Source: JAGPHI01 sp036641735
Lineage (GTDB): Bacteria; Bacillota; Clostridia; Oscillospirales; Ruminococcaceae
Assembly: GCA_036641735.1 (NCBI GenBank)
Contig: JAVWEG010000002.1
Span: 4,582 to 68,581 of the forward strand
Direction of reading: 5' to 3'
Length of the DNA stretch: 64,000 nucleotides
This document shows positions 17,998 to 26,297 of this stretch, one piece after another. The notes beneath the pieces are model-generated. The model did no database searches. It was given only the letters and a program-made list of their open reading frames with translations, and was not told where the DNA came from. Both the position numbers and the translations under genes were made by a program. Within the stretch, counting starts at the first letter, position 1. Every line of letters begins with the position of its first letter.

Positions 17998-18033
17998 GGA
18001 AACGTTACTGAAACCGTTACTGGAAACGTTTCC
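17998..18033. promoter_or_regulatory. Triple 12-bp LacI-type operator
   Basis: Three head-to-tail 12-mers: GGAAACGTTACT, GAAACCGTTACT and GGAAACGTTTCC. The last (18022-18033) is a perfect LacI/CRE-like palindrome. They lie between the predicted transcription start and the lacI start codon, where a bound repressor would block elongation. Confidence 0.7.
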
Positions 18034-18049
18034 GAAACTCTGTGCTTAA

Positions 18050-18079
18050 ATAATACACCTAAGAGATGTGGAAATGCAA
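18050..18079 (-). promoter_or_regulatory. Putative promoter of lacI and the maltodextrin operon
   Basis: Minus strand: -35 TTGCAT (18074-18079), 18-bp spacer, -10 TATTAT (18050-18055), immediately upstream of the operator cluster. Confidence 0.5.
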
Positions 18080-18141
18080 GAGCAAATTCACATTTTCAGC
18101 ACATTGCAGTTAAATATATATATTTTATTGTGCAACAACAC

Positions 18142-18189
18142 AATAAAAGCTGCTATACATAATTTGCACTATGTATAGCAGCTTTTATT
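18142..18189 (-). terminator. Terminator of the peptidoglycan-binding gene
   Basis: A perfect 20-bp stem (18142-18161 with 18170-18189) around an 8-nt loop. Both flanks are AT-rich, so it may work in both directions. Confidence 0.85.
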
Positions 18190-18203
18190 AAGGGTTAGGA
18201 GTA

Positions 18204-18998
18204 TTAAAGGGTATTGTTAAATTCAATTACCAGCTTGTTCCAAGTAACAGAGCCGACAATTCCATCGGGTTTAAGAAGATAATAGCCTTGAAAAGCTATA
18301 GCTTCGTTTTTGGTTTTGCTGCCGAAATTACCGTCTATTGTAAGCAGAGGCCCCCATTTGCCGCCGTTAGTTGCATTGAGAAAGCTTTGTACGCAGCGCA
18401 CGGAGTCGCCGCTTGAGCCTAAAGATAAGGCTTCTCCCGAATAATGTGCTGTAACCTTTGATTTGGTAGCTGTCGCGTTTGCGTTTTTCACCGTTACTAT
18501 TGCCTGCCAGGTAATTTGCCCGATAATGCCGTCTATAGATAATGAAAACAGGCGCTGAAAGCACCTTACGGCATTAGCCATATTATTGCCATAGCTTGCA
18601 TCTACGGTTTGCCTGTTTATAGCGGTATACGGTGGCGTAATAGAATTTAAAAGCAGCTGCATATGTGATACGTCACTGCTGTGAGAGCCGCTGCGCAAGG
18701 CTATTCCGGGATAAGTGTCGGCAGAGCCGCCTACAAGTGTATTATAGTCTGTAACTATTGCGTTCCAAGTGTTTTGTCCTATTTCACCGTCTATTGAAAG
18801 ATGTGCGTATGCCTGATATTGCTCTACGGTTTTTTTGGTGGCAGAGCCGAACTTGCCGTCTACAGTGAGTGGGGATAATGCGTGATACTTCATTGTGCGA
18901 ATGGTGTTGAGGTATTTTTGCATACGTGCTACCTCAGACGAATTAGAGCCTACACTGAGAATATGTCCCGCATACACGGGGCTGATTAAAATTGCCAT
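18204..18998 (-). CDS. Triple peptidoglycan-binding-domain protein
   Basis: 264 residues made almost wholly of three PG_binding_1 repeats (about 10-90, 95-175, 185-264). Each ends in a variant of 'SIDGEIGQNTWNAIV' ('SIDGIIGQITWQAIV', 'KPDGIVGSVTWNKLV'). These domains bind cell-wall glycan and normally accompany a hydrolase; none is fused here. The start at ATG 18998 is fixed by AAAGGAGGGT just upstream. The N-terminus ('MAILISPVYAGHIL') is not a convincing signal peptide, so the export route is unclear. Related repeat proteins occur in spore-forming Clostridia, but a spore role is only a guess. Confidence 0.85.
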   Translation of the reverse strand: MAILISPVYAGHILSVGSNSSEVARMQKYLNTIRTMKYHALSPLTVDGKFGSATKKTVEQYQAYAHLSIDGEIGQNTWNAIVTDYNTLVGGSADTYPGIALRSGSHSSDVSHMQLLLNSITPPYTAINRQTVDASYGNNMANAVRCFQRLFSLSIDGIIGQITWQAIVTVKNANATATKSKVTAHYSGEALSLGSSGDSVRCVQSFLNATNGGKWGPLLTIDGNFGSKTKNEAIAFQGYYLLKPDGIVGSVTWNKLVIEFNNTL

Positions 18999-19070
18999 AT
19001 AAAACCCTCCTTTATCACATACTATGCACAAAGGAGTAAGTACGTGTAAGGACAAGCCGAAAAGCACTTA

Positions 19071-19604
19071 TTATAAAGTGAGCGATTTACGACGTTTTTC
19101 GGCAGTTTTAAGGGTGAAATACAGTAAGCTTACATCAATAGGCAGCTTTATTATATTTTTTATTATTCTAATGCCCATCAATGCAAAAAAGCTTTTGCCA
19201 TACATAATATACAGCCATAAAGGGGTACAGCACATATTTATAAGCAAAACAACAGTAAGCTGCGCTGCTATTGTGCGTTTTAAGCTGATGCTTTGCTTGT
19301 AAAAAAAGCAGCCGTATATAAAGCCGAGTAAAAACTCATTAAAGGTAAATCCCGGGAAAAACGCGCCGTTTGGACGTATAAAATATCCAAGAATATCCGC
19401 GGCTATCCCCATAAGCCCTGCGAGCATAGGCCCATACATATAGCCTGATAGGGAAGTGGCAAGATATGAAAATCCGATTTCAAGCATATTACTCACGGGA
19501 ATGGTAAAAACATTTAATACTACTTTAAGTGCAGAAAGCATAGCTGCGCCTGCAAGGCTTGATATCTTACGCATTTCTTTTACGGCCGATTTAAACAATT
19601 CCAT
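19071..19604 (-). CDS. folT: ECF transporter S-component, folate (FolT) family
   Basis: 177 residues with about six hydrophobic helices. The pattern 'FTIPVSNMLEIGFSYLATSLSGYMYGPMLAGLMGIAADILGYFIRPNGAFFPGFTFNEFLLGFIYGCFFY' is characteristic of folate-family S-components (GxxxG-D-x-x-G-Y and PGFTxNxxLxGxIYG). It would bind folate and join an ECF ATPase/EcfT module encoded elsewhere. Folate is the family assignment; another vitamin is possible. The gene is followed by the peptidoglycan-binding gene 72 nt later on the same strand. Confidence 0.82.
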   Translation of the reverse strand: MELFKSAVKEMRKISSLAGAAMLSALKVVLNVFTIPVSNMLEIGFSYLATSLSGYMYGPMLAGLMGIAADILGYFIRPNGAFFPGFTFNEFLLGFIYGCFFYKQSISLKRTIAAQLTVVLLINMCCTPLWLYIMYGKSFFALMGIRIIKNIIKLPIDVSLLYFTLKTAEKRRKSLTL

Positions 19605-19705
19605 TTTTACCTCTTTATTCGTTTGTATTTTTGTATTATTCGTGCTAAAATATAGATGATACGGTTATGTTAACGACAAAATATTTTCAAGGGAGTTGGT
19701 TTTTA

Positions 19706-21400
19706 ATGCAATTTTCCAAGATGAAATACGAGCGTGTGCCAATAGATGAGCTTTTGCACGAGTTTGCAGGCATTGCAAAAAAGATAGAAGCGGCATCAGG
19801 GGCTGAAGAAACGCTTGCCCTTTTTTGGCAATATGAGCAGATTGCACAGGCAATAACCACAGCGCAAGCTATCGCCGAAATACGTCACACAATAAATACC
19901 GAGGATGCTTTTTATGAAGAGGAAAACAATTTTTATGATGCGAACTCGCCGCGCCTCAGTGATGCAATGCTCAAGGTGTATAATGCGCTTTTATCCAGTA
20001 AATATAAGGCGGAAATAGAAAAATCTCTCGGCGGATTATTGATAGAAAAGCTGGAACAAAATGTAAAATCAATGTCACCTCTGATATTAGAGCTTATGGC
20101 ACAGGAAAATGAGCTTACTACACAATATGTAAAGCTGTATGCGAGCGCGCAAATAGAGCTTGACGGCAAAAAGCTTACTGTAAGTGAGATGAGCCCGTAT
20201 AAACAAAGCACCGACCGCGCAGTGCGCGAGAGCGCTTATCGTGCCGAGGGAGAATGGTTTGATGCTAATGCAAAAGAGCTAGATGAGCTTTACGATAAGC
20301 TTGTGCATAACAGAAACGCGCAGGGCAGAGCGATGGGATATGATAATTATATACCATTAGCCGTTATACGTATGCACCGCATTGGATATACACTCGAGGA
20401 TATGCAAAGCTTTCGCGAGCAGATAGTAAGTGATGTAGTGCCAATAGTGGCAAAATTAAAAGATTTACAAAAAAAGCGCGTGGGCATAGATGATTTTAAA
20501 TTTTGGGACGATAGCTTTTGCTTTAAAGACGGCAACGCTATTCCTAAAGGCAGCCCTGAAGAGCTGCTTTTGGCAGGGCAGGAGATGTATCACGAGCTGT
20601 CGAGCGAGACGTCCGCGTTTATTGATATGATGACAAAAAACGATTTGTTTGACGTGCTTTCTAAAAAAGGCAAAGCGCCGGGAGGGTATTGCACTTATAT
20701 TCCCGGCTATAAAGCACCGTTTATTTTCTCAAACTTTAATGGCACCGCCGATGATGTAGATGTGCTTACGCACGAGGCAGGACACGCATTTGCGGCATAT
20801 ATTGCCGCAGGCAAAGACCTTGCGAGCGAGCTTGAAGAGCCTGGAATGGAGAGCTGCGAGATACATTCAATGTCTATGGAATTTCTCACAGCAGATTATC
20901 ATAATTTGTTTTTTAAAGAAGATACTGCCAAATATGAGCTTGCACACGCAGAGGATGCAATGTACTTTTTGCCTTATGGCACTATGGTAGACGAATTTCA
21001 GCATATTATGTATGCAAACGAAAATCTTACACCGTCACAGCGCAATGAAGAGTGGCTGCGCCTAGAGCATAAATATCGTCCGTGGATAGATTTTGATAAT
21101 TTGCCGTTTTATGCGCGCGGAGCAGGCTGGCAAAGGCAGCTGCATATATATGAATATCCGTTTTATTATATAGATTATTGCCTAGCACAAAGTGTGGCAC
21201 TGCAATTTTTTATCGCATTTAATAACGATAAAAAAGATGCGTGGAAGCGTTATGTAAAGCTTGTGGGCAAAGCGGGGACAGAGAGCTATTCACAGCTAGT
21301 GGAGACAGCAGGTTTTAAATCGCCATTTAAATACGGCACAATGAAGCAAATTTCAAATGCCGTATATGATTGGATAATAAATTACAAGGAGATACAATAA
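19706..21400 (+). CDS. M3-family oligoendopeptidase (PepF type)
   Basis: 564 residues. The zinc site 'DVLTHEAGHAF' gives His356, Glu357 and His360; the third ligand is probably Glu385 in 'MESCEIHSMSMEF'. The long helical N-terminus with 'RAVRESAYRAEGEWFDANAKELDELYDKLVHNRN' is typical of PepF-like enzymes. It is cytoplasmic and degrades oligopeptides. ATG 19706 is preferred over one at 19667 because AGGGAGTT lies before it. The stop TAA shares its last A with the next gene's ATG (21400), so the two are translationally coupled. Confidence 0.95.
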   Translation: MQFSKMKYERVPIDELLHEFAGIAKKIEAASGAEETLALFWQYEQIAQAITTAQAIAEIRHTINTEDAFYEEENNFYDANSPRLSDAMLKVYNALLSSKYKAEIEKSLGGLLIEKLEQNVKSMSPLILELMAQENELTTQYVKLYASAQIELDGKKLTVSEMSPYKQSTDRAVRESAYRAEGEWFDANAKELDELYDKLVHNRNAQGRAMGYDNYIPLAVIRMHRIGYTLEDMQSFREQIVSDVVPIVAKLKDLQKKRVGIDDFKFWDDSFCFKDGNAIPKGSPEELLLAGQEMYHELSSETSAFIDMMTKNDLFDVLSKKGKAPGGYCTYIPGYKAPFIFSNFNGTADDVDVLTHEAGHAFAAYIAAGKDLASELEEPGMESCEIHSMSMEFLTADYHNLFFKEDTAKYELAHAEDAMYFLPYGTMVDEFQHIMYANENLTPSQRNEEWLRLEHKYRPWIDFDNLPFYARGAGWQRQLHIYEYPFYYIDYCLAQSVALQFFIAFNNDKKDAWKRYVKLVGKAGTESYSQLVETAGFKSPFKYGTMKQISNAVYDWIINYKEIQ

Positions 21401-21789
21401 TGAAAGTAGCAGTAACTTACCAAAATGGAGAGGTGTTCGCACATTTTGGACACACAGAGCAATTTAAACTTTATGATATTGAAAACAATGCCATAAAAAC
21501 AAGCTGTGTAGTGGATACAAACGGCAGCGGACACGGTGCGCTTTCGGGATTTTTAAAAGAGCGCGGTGTGGATACATTAATCTGCGGCGGCATTGGCGGC
21601 GGTGCGCGTACAGCGCTTGGAGAGGCAGGTATTACACTGTATCCGGGCGCTATGGGCAATGCTGATGAGCAGGTAAAAGCACTGTTAAACGGCACTTTAA
21701 AGTACGATCCTGACACGGTCTGCGCTCATCATCACGAAAACGGCGAGGATAGCTGCCACGAAGATAAGCACGGCTGCGGCAATCATTAA
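21400..21789 (+). CDS. NifX/dinitrogenase FeMo-cofactor-type protein with metal-binding tail
   Basis: 129 residues. 'MKVAVTYQNGEVFAHFGHTEQFKLYDIENN' and 'LKERGVDTLICGGIGGGARTALGEAGITLYPGAMGNADEQVKALLNGTL' define the Nitro_FeMo-Co (PF02579) fold. Outside nitrogen fixers these proteins are thought to handle Fe-S or other metal clusters. The last 20 residues are His/Cys-rich ('CAHHHENGEDSCHEDKHGC'), which suggests metal binding. AAGGAG precedes the ATG, which overlaps the peptidase stop by one base. The link between the two functions is unknown. Confidence 0.88.
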   Translation: MKVAVTYQNGEVFAHFGHTEQFKLYDIENNAIKTSCVVDTNGSGHGALSGFLKERGVDTLICGGIGGGARTALGEAGITLYPGAMGNADEQVKALLNGTLKYDPDTVCAHHHENGEDSCHEDKHGCGNH

Positions 21790-21796
21790 TTATAAT

Positions 21797-22552
21797 TTAT
21801 TCAAGATATAAATCTTGCAAATGGCGCTTATCATTGTGCGTGAGCTGCAAGGCATTAGCTAAAAAGTTGTCGAAGCTGCCATATATTTTTTCGGCAGTAT
21901 CAAATGTGGCTTGCAAATATTCACGCTGTACACACATTGCTATTTTGAGCGCGGACACCTCGGCTTCGCTCATACCTGATTTATATGCAGCGGCATATTC
22001 ACGCTCGTTTGCTTCGCGGCGCGCAAAATTCGTTTCGAGGTAATCGTCAAAGATATCTTCGCGCGACACACCAAGTATCGTAAGAATGATAGCGGCGGCT
22101 ATACCAGTGCGGTCTTTGCCCGCAAAGCAATGAAACAGCGTAGCGCCATCGTCCAAATCCAAGAGCAAATCTATAAACTCTCTGTAGCCGCGGCAAGCTG
22201 TCTTGTCTGCGGCTACAGTGCTGTAAAGGCGCAGCATATAGCTTTGCATTGTATCGGCAGTGGCCTTGCGCATAAACGCATCGTGAGATACATCGTTTTC
22301 GCCTGTGTCGGCAAGAATATCCACAAGGTTATTGCGCACGTTTTCAATAACATCATCGGGCGATTGCAATGCTTCGCGTTTACTGCGAAAGTCTATTATA
22401 GTGCGTAATTTATAATCCTGCACAAGCTCATTTTTATCGGACGGGGAAAGATTAACAGGCTCGGCACTGCGCAGTAAGCGGCAACGCTTTACTTTGCGCC
22501 CGTCAGCTCCAACATATCCGCCGATATCTCTAAAATTTGTCAGCGTTTTCAT
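21797..22552 (-). CDS. Tyrosine-protein phosphatase (Y_phosphatase3 family)
   Basis: 251 residues. The N-terminal 'LTNFRDIGGYVGADGRKVKRCRLLRSAEPVNLS' and P-loop 'HCFAGKDRTG' (Cys142 nucleophile, Arg148) define the PF13350 family, which includes secreted MptpB/LipA-like and cytoplasmic phosphatases. No signal peptide is seen. The substrate could be phosphotyrosine, phosphoserine or a phosphoinositide. It is transcribed alone from a consensus promoter and converges on the NifX-like gene. Confidence 0.92.
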   Translation of the reverse strand: MKTLTNFRDIGGYVGADGRKVKRCRLLRSAEPVNLSPSDKNELVQDYKLRTIIDFRSKREALQSPDDVIENVRNNLVDILADTGENDVSHDAFMRKATADTMQSYMLRLYSTVAADKTACRGYREFIDLLLDLDDGATLFHCFAGKDRTGIAAAIILTILGVSREDIFDDYLETNFARREANEREYAAAYKSGMSEAEVSALKIAMCVQREYLQATFDTAEKIYGSFDNFLANALQLTHNDKRHLQDLYLE

Positions 22553-22584
22553 AGCGGTCAGCTCCTTTATACATAATATAGTAA

Positions 22585-22613
22585 AGCATAAAGCAATAAT
22601 GAAGCACTGTCAA
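22585..22613 (-). promoter_or_regulatory. Promoter of the tyrosine phosphatase gene
   Basis: Minus strand: perfect -35 TTGACA (22608-22613), 17-bp spacer, -10 TATGCT (22585-22590), about 33 nt from the start codon. Between here and the assembly gap the sequence is AT-rich with an imperfect palindrome near 22663-22687. Confidence 0.65.
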
Positions 22614-22722
22614 GATGTATTGAATGTAAATATTAGTGTAAATGATTTGTACTTTTTATAATATTATAGTATAATAATATACTATGTAGTTACGGCTATT
22701 GCCTATATTTGCGGAATAAAAT

Positions 22723-22732
22723 NNNNNNNNNN
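22723..22732. other. Assembly gap (10 N)
   Basis: Ten N of unknown true length. The base right after the gap is inside dispersed element copy B, so the 5' half of that copy is missing, a pattern expected where a repeat broke the assembly. Confidence 0.98.
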
Positions 22733-22808
22733 TACAAAACCTTTTGTCAAGCTGCATACGCAAAGACGAGGCTTTGAGTAGGACTATCAAAAGTAAAATT
22801 ACTGTATA
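22733..22808 (+). repeat. Dispersed ~90-bp intergenic element, copy B (5' end lost in gap)
   Basis: Matches copies A and C from 'GTCAAGCTGCATAC' through 'GACGAGGCTTTGAGTA' to 'ATCAAAAGTAAAATT'. It lacks the CA that closes the inner GCTG/CAGC hairpin in the other copies. It ends about 20 nt before the DUF624 start codon. Confidence 0.7.
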
Positions 22809-22827
22809 ACAGCTAGGAGAAACTATT

Positions 22828-23670
22828 ATGGGATTGTTTTCAAATAATTTTAATCGTCCGGGGCCGGGAGTGCCTAAAGATGCACCTAAAAAGAAGGGAC
22901 TGAAACGCTTTTTCGAGATATTGGGCCGCGATTTGGGCGATTTGTTTAAACTAAATTTAATATTTGTTGCGTGCTGCGTGCCTATGTTTGCAGCAGGATA
23001 TTTTACGGTGATTTCTTTTTTCCTTGATGAAAAGCTTATCTTTTTAGGGCCTATACTTTTAGGCTTTGCACTGTTTTTACTTGCATCCATTTTGCTGGGG
23101 CCTGCGCTTTGCGGAGTACATTCGGTGATTACCAATATGTTGCGCGACGAGCCGATATATATGTGGACAACATTTAAAAAGAGCTTTAAATCCAATTTTC
23201 GTACAGCTGCACCGCTCGGTGTTGTGTTTGCAGGGCTTGTCGGGCTTGAAGCATTTGCCATTGTATTTTATTTTAAAGGGCTTATAGCCTCGGGCAAGCA
23301 GATGAATGTGTTTTTGATGGCGGTGTTTTTCTTTAATGTATTGCTGCTTACTTTAGTTAGCTTATATATGTTTTTACAGCTTGTTTATTTGGATTTAAAG
23401 GTAATGCCTATAATTAAAAATAGCTTATTACTCACCTTTGCAATGGCAAAGCGCACCTTGCCTGCCGGCATTTGGGTAATGGTATGCTTGGCGCTGATAA
23501 TCTTGTTTTTCCCTGTTACTATAGTGCTGTGCATACTATTTATGCCGATACTGATACTTTTGGTAGCCGATATGTGGCTGTGGCCTACGATGGAGCAGAT
23601 GTTTCATATAAGCGATTTACTGATAGAGCGCAGAGAAAAAGAGCTTGCGGAAAATACGCAAAGCGAATAA
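22828..23670 (+). CDS. DUF624 (YesL-like) membrane protein
   Basis: 280 residues. After a Pro/Gly/Lys-rich N-terminus (about 1-35) come five or six membrane segments in the DUF624 arrangement: 'LFKLNLIFVACCVPMFAAGYFTVISFF', 'GPALCGVHSVITNMLRDEPIYMWTTFKKSFKSNF', 'KNSLLLTFAMAKRTLP'. DUF624 proteins usually sit in sugar or polysaccharide operons beside CUT1 transporters, but this one stands alone. TAGGAGA lies before the ATG. Its leader consists of dispersed element B. Confidence 0.8.
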   Translation: MGLFSNNFNRPGPGVPKDAPKKKGLKRFFEILGRDLGDLFKLNLIFVACCVPMFAAGYFTVISFFLDEKLIFLGPILLGFALFLLASILLGPALCGVHSVITNMLRDEPIYMWTTFKKSFKSNFRTAAPLGVVFAGLVGLEAFAIVFYFKGLIASGKQMNVFLMAVFFFNVLLLTLVSLYMFLQLVYLDLKVMPIIKNSLLLTFAMAKRTLPAGIWVMVCLALIILFFPVTIVLCILFMPILILLVADMWLWPTMEQMFHISDLLIERREKELAENTQSE

Positions 23671-23681
23671 ATATATAAATT

Positions 23682-23720
23682 AAATGGCTATTAAGCGTTG
23701 TGCTTAATAGCCATTTTTTT
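23682..23720. terminator. Terminator after DUF624 gene (also faces uppP)
   Basis: A 15-bp perfect stem (23682-23696 with 23702-23716), a 5-nt loop and a run of seven T. The A run on the left side allows use by the convergent uppP gene. Confidence 0.9.
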
Positions 23721-23748
23721 ATAATTAAATAACGAATTAATTAAATAC

Positions 23749-24585
23749 CTATTTTATTAAAAATGTAAAATAAATAATTACTATTATTCCGAGCGCTATA
23801 CGATACCAGCCGAATATTTTAAAGTCGTGCTTCTTTACATATCGCATTAAAAATCCTATGGCAAACATTGAAACAACAAATGCCGTAATGCTGCCTGCTG
23901 CAAGCATAGCTATCTCTGTGCCTGACATAGTAAGCCCCTCGGCTATATATTTTACCATTTTCAAAAGGCTTGCACCAAACATAGTGGGTATCGCAAGGAA
24001 AAACGTAAACTCGGCTGCCACAGGACGCGCCACACCTAAAAGAAGCGCACCTACGATAGTAGCGCCCGAGCGCGAGGTGCCGGGTACGATGGCAAGCACT
24101 TGAAATAAGCCTATTAAAAGTGCGGTTTTATAATTTATTCCCGATAAGCGTGTAATAGACGGGCGCTTATCTTTGCGATAATTCTCTATTATAATAAATA
24201 AAATGCCGTATAAAATAAGCGTTGTCGCTATGGTTTGGTAATTGTAAAAATGCGCGTCAAACCAGTCGTCAAGCGGCAAGCCTACTATCATAGACGGTAT
24301 TACCGCAACTATCACTTTAAACCATAGCGAAAACGTTTTTTCTTTAATGTAATGTTGGCTTTTGTCGGTGCTAAACGGCCACAATTTATTCCAAAAAAGC
24401 AAAATTACAGCAAAAATAGCTCCGAGCTGAATTACTACATCAAACATTTCTTTAAATTGCGGTGTAGCGCCGTGCAGCGGAAAAAATATTTCCGCTAAAA
24501 TAATATGCCCTGTACTCGATACGGGAAGCCACTCGGTAATGCCCTCTATAATACCTAAAATTATCGAATTAATAATGCCTAACAT
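23749..24585 (-). CDS. uppP: Undecaprenyl-diphosphatase (BacA/UppP)
   Basis: 278 residues, multi-pass. It dephosphorylates undecaprenyl diphosphate to recycle the cell-wall lipid carrier and gives bacitracin resistance. Both repeated active-site motifs are seen: 'GIIEGITEWLPVSSTGH' near residues 11-27 and 'PGTSRSGATI' near 170-180. The C-terminal 'GFLMRYVKKHDFKIFGWYRIALGIIVI' is typical. It starts 41 nt after the DUF2804 gene on the same strand and may share its transcript. Confidence 0.96.
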   Translation of the reverse strand: MLGIINSIILGIIEGITEWLPVSSTGHIILAEIFFPLHGATPQFKEMFDVVIQLGAIFAVILLFWNKLWPFSTDKSQHYIKEKTFSLWFKVIVAVIPSMIVGLPLDDWFDAHFYNYQTIATTLILYGILFIIIENYRKDKRPSITRLSGINYKTALLIGLFQVLAIVPGTSRSGATIVGALLLGVARPVAAEFTFFLAIPTMFGASLLKMVKYIAEGLTMSGTEIAMLAAGSITAFVVSMFAIGFLMRYVKKHDFKIFGWYRIALGIIVIIYFTFLIK

Positions 24586-24626
24586 ATATTAGCCCCTTTT
24601 AAAATTTAATTACCTATTTATTTAAA

Positions 24627-25625
24627 TCACCAATTATTAACAGCGTGTTCAGCAAACGCAGGTAGATTATTTATATTTAGTACGGTGCCGTCGCTAAGCA
24701 CTGCTTTGCCGTTAAATTCGCCAAACATCTGATGAGTGCAATTATCCACAAACAGTACTTTCATCTTTGTGGTTCGGTCGAAGCTCGGTGTAAGCGTAAT
24801 ATCAAGCCTACCCTCTTCATCGTATAAATGCCAGGGCTTTATATATTGCGTGCCGAGGTCGAAATGCACTTTGCCTATTTTATGAGATTTGCCGCCGTAA
24901 AATAGCATATTTTCCGTGGCGGCATCGGTGTTGCCAAATCCGCAGCCAAGATTAAATCCGAATATTTCGTTATCTACAAGCCCTGTACCATTAGACCAAT
25001 ACCACTCGTTATGAAACGGCCATACACCTCTGCCCCAATCCAACAATCCGTAAGCTTCTTCACCGAAATTGTATTCTTTACCTTTGTATTTTACCTTGCC
25101 GCAAGCTGTCATACAATTTATTTTTTGATTATAGTAAAATGCTGTTTTATATTCATTAAATGGTATATTAATTACAAGGCTATCGGGATTTTTGCGCTCT
25201 AAGGTAATCTCTGCCTCAAAATCTTCTGCCTCGAAGGACAGATATCTTACCTTTTCCTCGGTTTTAAAGCGCAAGCGAACTTTACCATTTTTGTACACAA
25301 TATCGCTGTCAGCTTCGGCATTTTCGGGTAAATGCAGCTTGTTAAACGGTAAAACCAATATTTTGCCGAGGTCTGCTATCATCTCGCCCTTTTTATAATC
25401 AAACAACATTACACCCACTTGCCCTGCATACGATGCGTGGCCAAAGGTGAATTGCAAACATTTTTCCTTGTCTTGTATCTGATAAAAGTCCCACTCTTTT
25501 ATGCGGTAAAAAGGGGCTTTAATGTCTGCCCTTTTATAAGTGAGGACAGAATGATTGGAATATCCTGCATTTATTTCGCCGCGCTCATTTAATACATTGC
25601 CTGCCTCGGTAATATGCTTTTCCAT
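24627..25625 (-). CDS. DUF2804 family protein
   Basis: 332 residues. The pattern 'ITEAGNVLNERGEINAGYSNHSVLTYKRADIK' at the start and 'EEAYGLLDWGRGVWPFHNEWYWSNGTG...FGFNLGCGFG' in the middle is that of DUF2804, a beta-rich family of unknown function found in many Firmicutes. It has no signal peptide or membrane segment. GGAGG lies before the ATG and a TATAAT-like box sits about 25 nt further upstream without a good -35. It is followed by uppP. Confidence 0.75.
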   Translation of the reverse strand: MEKHITEAGNVLNERGEINAGYSNHSVLTYKRADIKAPFYRIKEWDFYQIQDKEKCLQFTFGHASYAGQVGVMLFDYKKGEMIADLGKILVLPFNKLHLPENAEADSDIVYKNGKVRLRFKTEEKVRYLSFEAEDFEAEITLERKNPDSLVINIPFNEYKTAFYYNQKINCMTACGKVKYKGKEYNFGEEAYGLLDWGRGVWPFHNEWYWSNGTGLVDNEIFGFNLGCGFGNTDAATENMLFYGGKSHKIGKVHFDLGTQYIKPWHLYDEEGRLDITLTPSFDRTTKMKVLFVDNCTHQMFGEFNGKAVLSDGTVLNINNLPAFAEHAVNNW

Positions 25626-25676
25626 TTATTTTACCTCCGTATTTATTATATTTTAAATCAAAATAAAGACGCTAAT

Positions 25677-25804
25677 GTTATTATAACACATCTCGCAGCT
25701 TCGCTGCGCACAACAAAAGTGATGTGTCACTTTTGCGTGTTTCAATGTTCACTCAGGTGTCAAAATCTTCGATTTTGGTAACACCGTGTGGTTATTATAA
25801 CACA
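25677..25804. repeat. 114-bp structured repeat unit, single copy
   Basis: Bounded by identical GTTATTATAACACA direct repeats (25677-25690 and 25791-25804). Inside are hairpin 1 CGCAGC-TTC-GCTGCG (25694-25708), hairpin 2 AAAAGTGA-TGTG-TCACTTTT (about 25716-25735), a conserved segment around 'TTTCAATGTTCACTCAGG', and hairpin 3 CAAAATC-TTC-GATTTTG within a GGTGT/ACACC outer stem. The same unit occurs twice in tandem at 35319-35558. It fills most of the gap between DUF2804 and the GntR promoter. Confidence 0.85.
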
Positions 25805-25850
25805 TCCCCGTCGCAAACAATTACTTTATTATTAAATTTTAAAAAAACTG

Positions 25851-25879
25851 TTGACATTACAAAGCAGATGTTATATAGT
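25851..25879 (+). promoter_or_regulatory. Promoter of the GntR-ABC transporter operon
   Basis: Perfect -35 TTGACA (25851-25856), 17-bp spacer, -10 TATAGT (25874-25879). Just downstream, AGTTAGTTAC and GTAATGAACCAACT form an imperfect inverted repeat (about 25878-25904), placed where a YtrA-type repressor would bind. Confidence 0.8.
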
Positions 25880-25919
25880 TAGTTACAGTAGTAATGAACC
25901 AACTAAGGAGGCGAAAGAT

Positions 25920-26297
25920 TTGCGCGGCAATTTAGATAATAATTCATCTATATTTTTACAGATTGGTAAAATGCTGGAGGACGACATATTGCGCGATATT
26001 TTGCGTGAGGACGAGCAAGTGCCGTCCACAAACGAGCTTGCAAAGCTCTACAGCATTAATCCTGCCACAGCGGCAAAGGGCATTAATTTGCTGGTAGACG
26101 ATAATATTTTATACAAGAAAAGGGGAATAGGTATGTTTGTGGCAAGCGGCGCCAAAGACATAATAATAACAAAACGCAAAACGAGCTTTATTTCGGAGTA
26201 TATTAAAACCTTAGTGCAAGAGGCAAAAAGCCTCGGCATTAGCGAAAATGAGCTTATAACAATGATACAAACAGAAACAACAAAGGAGAATGTGTGA
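25920..26297 (+). CDS. GntR-family regulator, YtrA subfamily
   Basis: 125 residues. A GntR winged helix (about 10-78; 'SIFLQIGKMLEDDILRDILREDEQVPSTNELAKLYSINPATAAKGINLLVDDNILYKKRGIGMFV') is followed by only about 45 residues, too short for a ligand domain, which defines the YtrA type. The start is TTG 25920, eight nt after AAGGAGG; the longer frame upstream runs through the promoter. YtrA regulators usually repress their own operon with an ABC exporter, as the gene order here shows. The stop overlaps the ATPase start by one base. Confidence 0.92.
   Translation: MRGNLDNNSSIFLQIGKMLEDDILRDILREDEQVPSTNELAKLYSINPATAAKGINLLVDDNILYKKRGIGMFVASGAKDIIITKRKTSFISEYIKTLVQEAKSLGISENELITMIQTETTKENV

Noticed and set aside
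24627..25625. DUF2804 gene as part of the sugar-use loci
   Set aside because: It shares strand and proximity only with uppP, and nothing in the sequence links it to carbohydrate metabolism.
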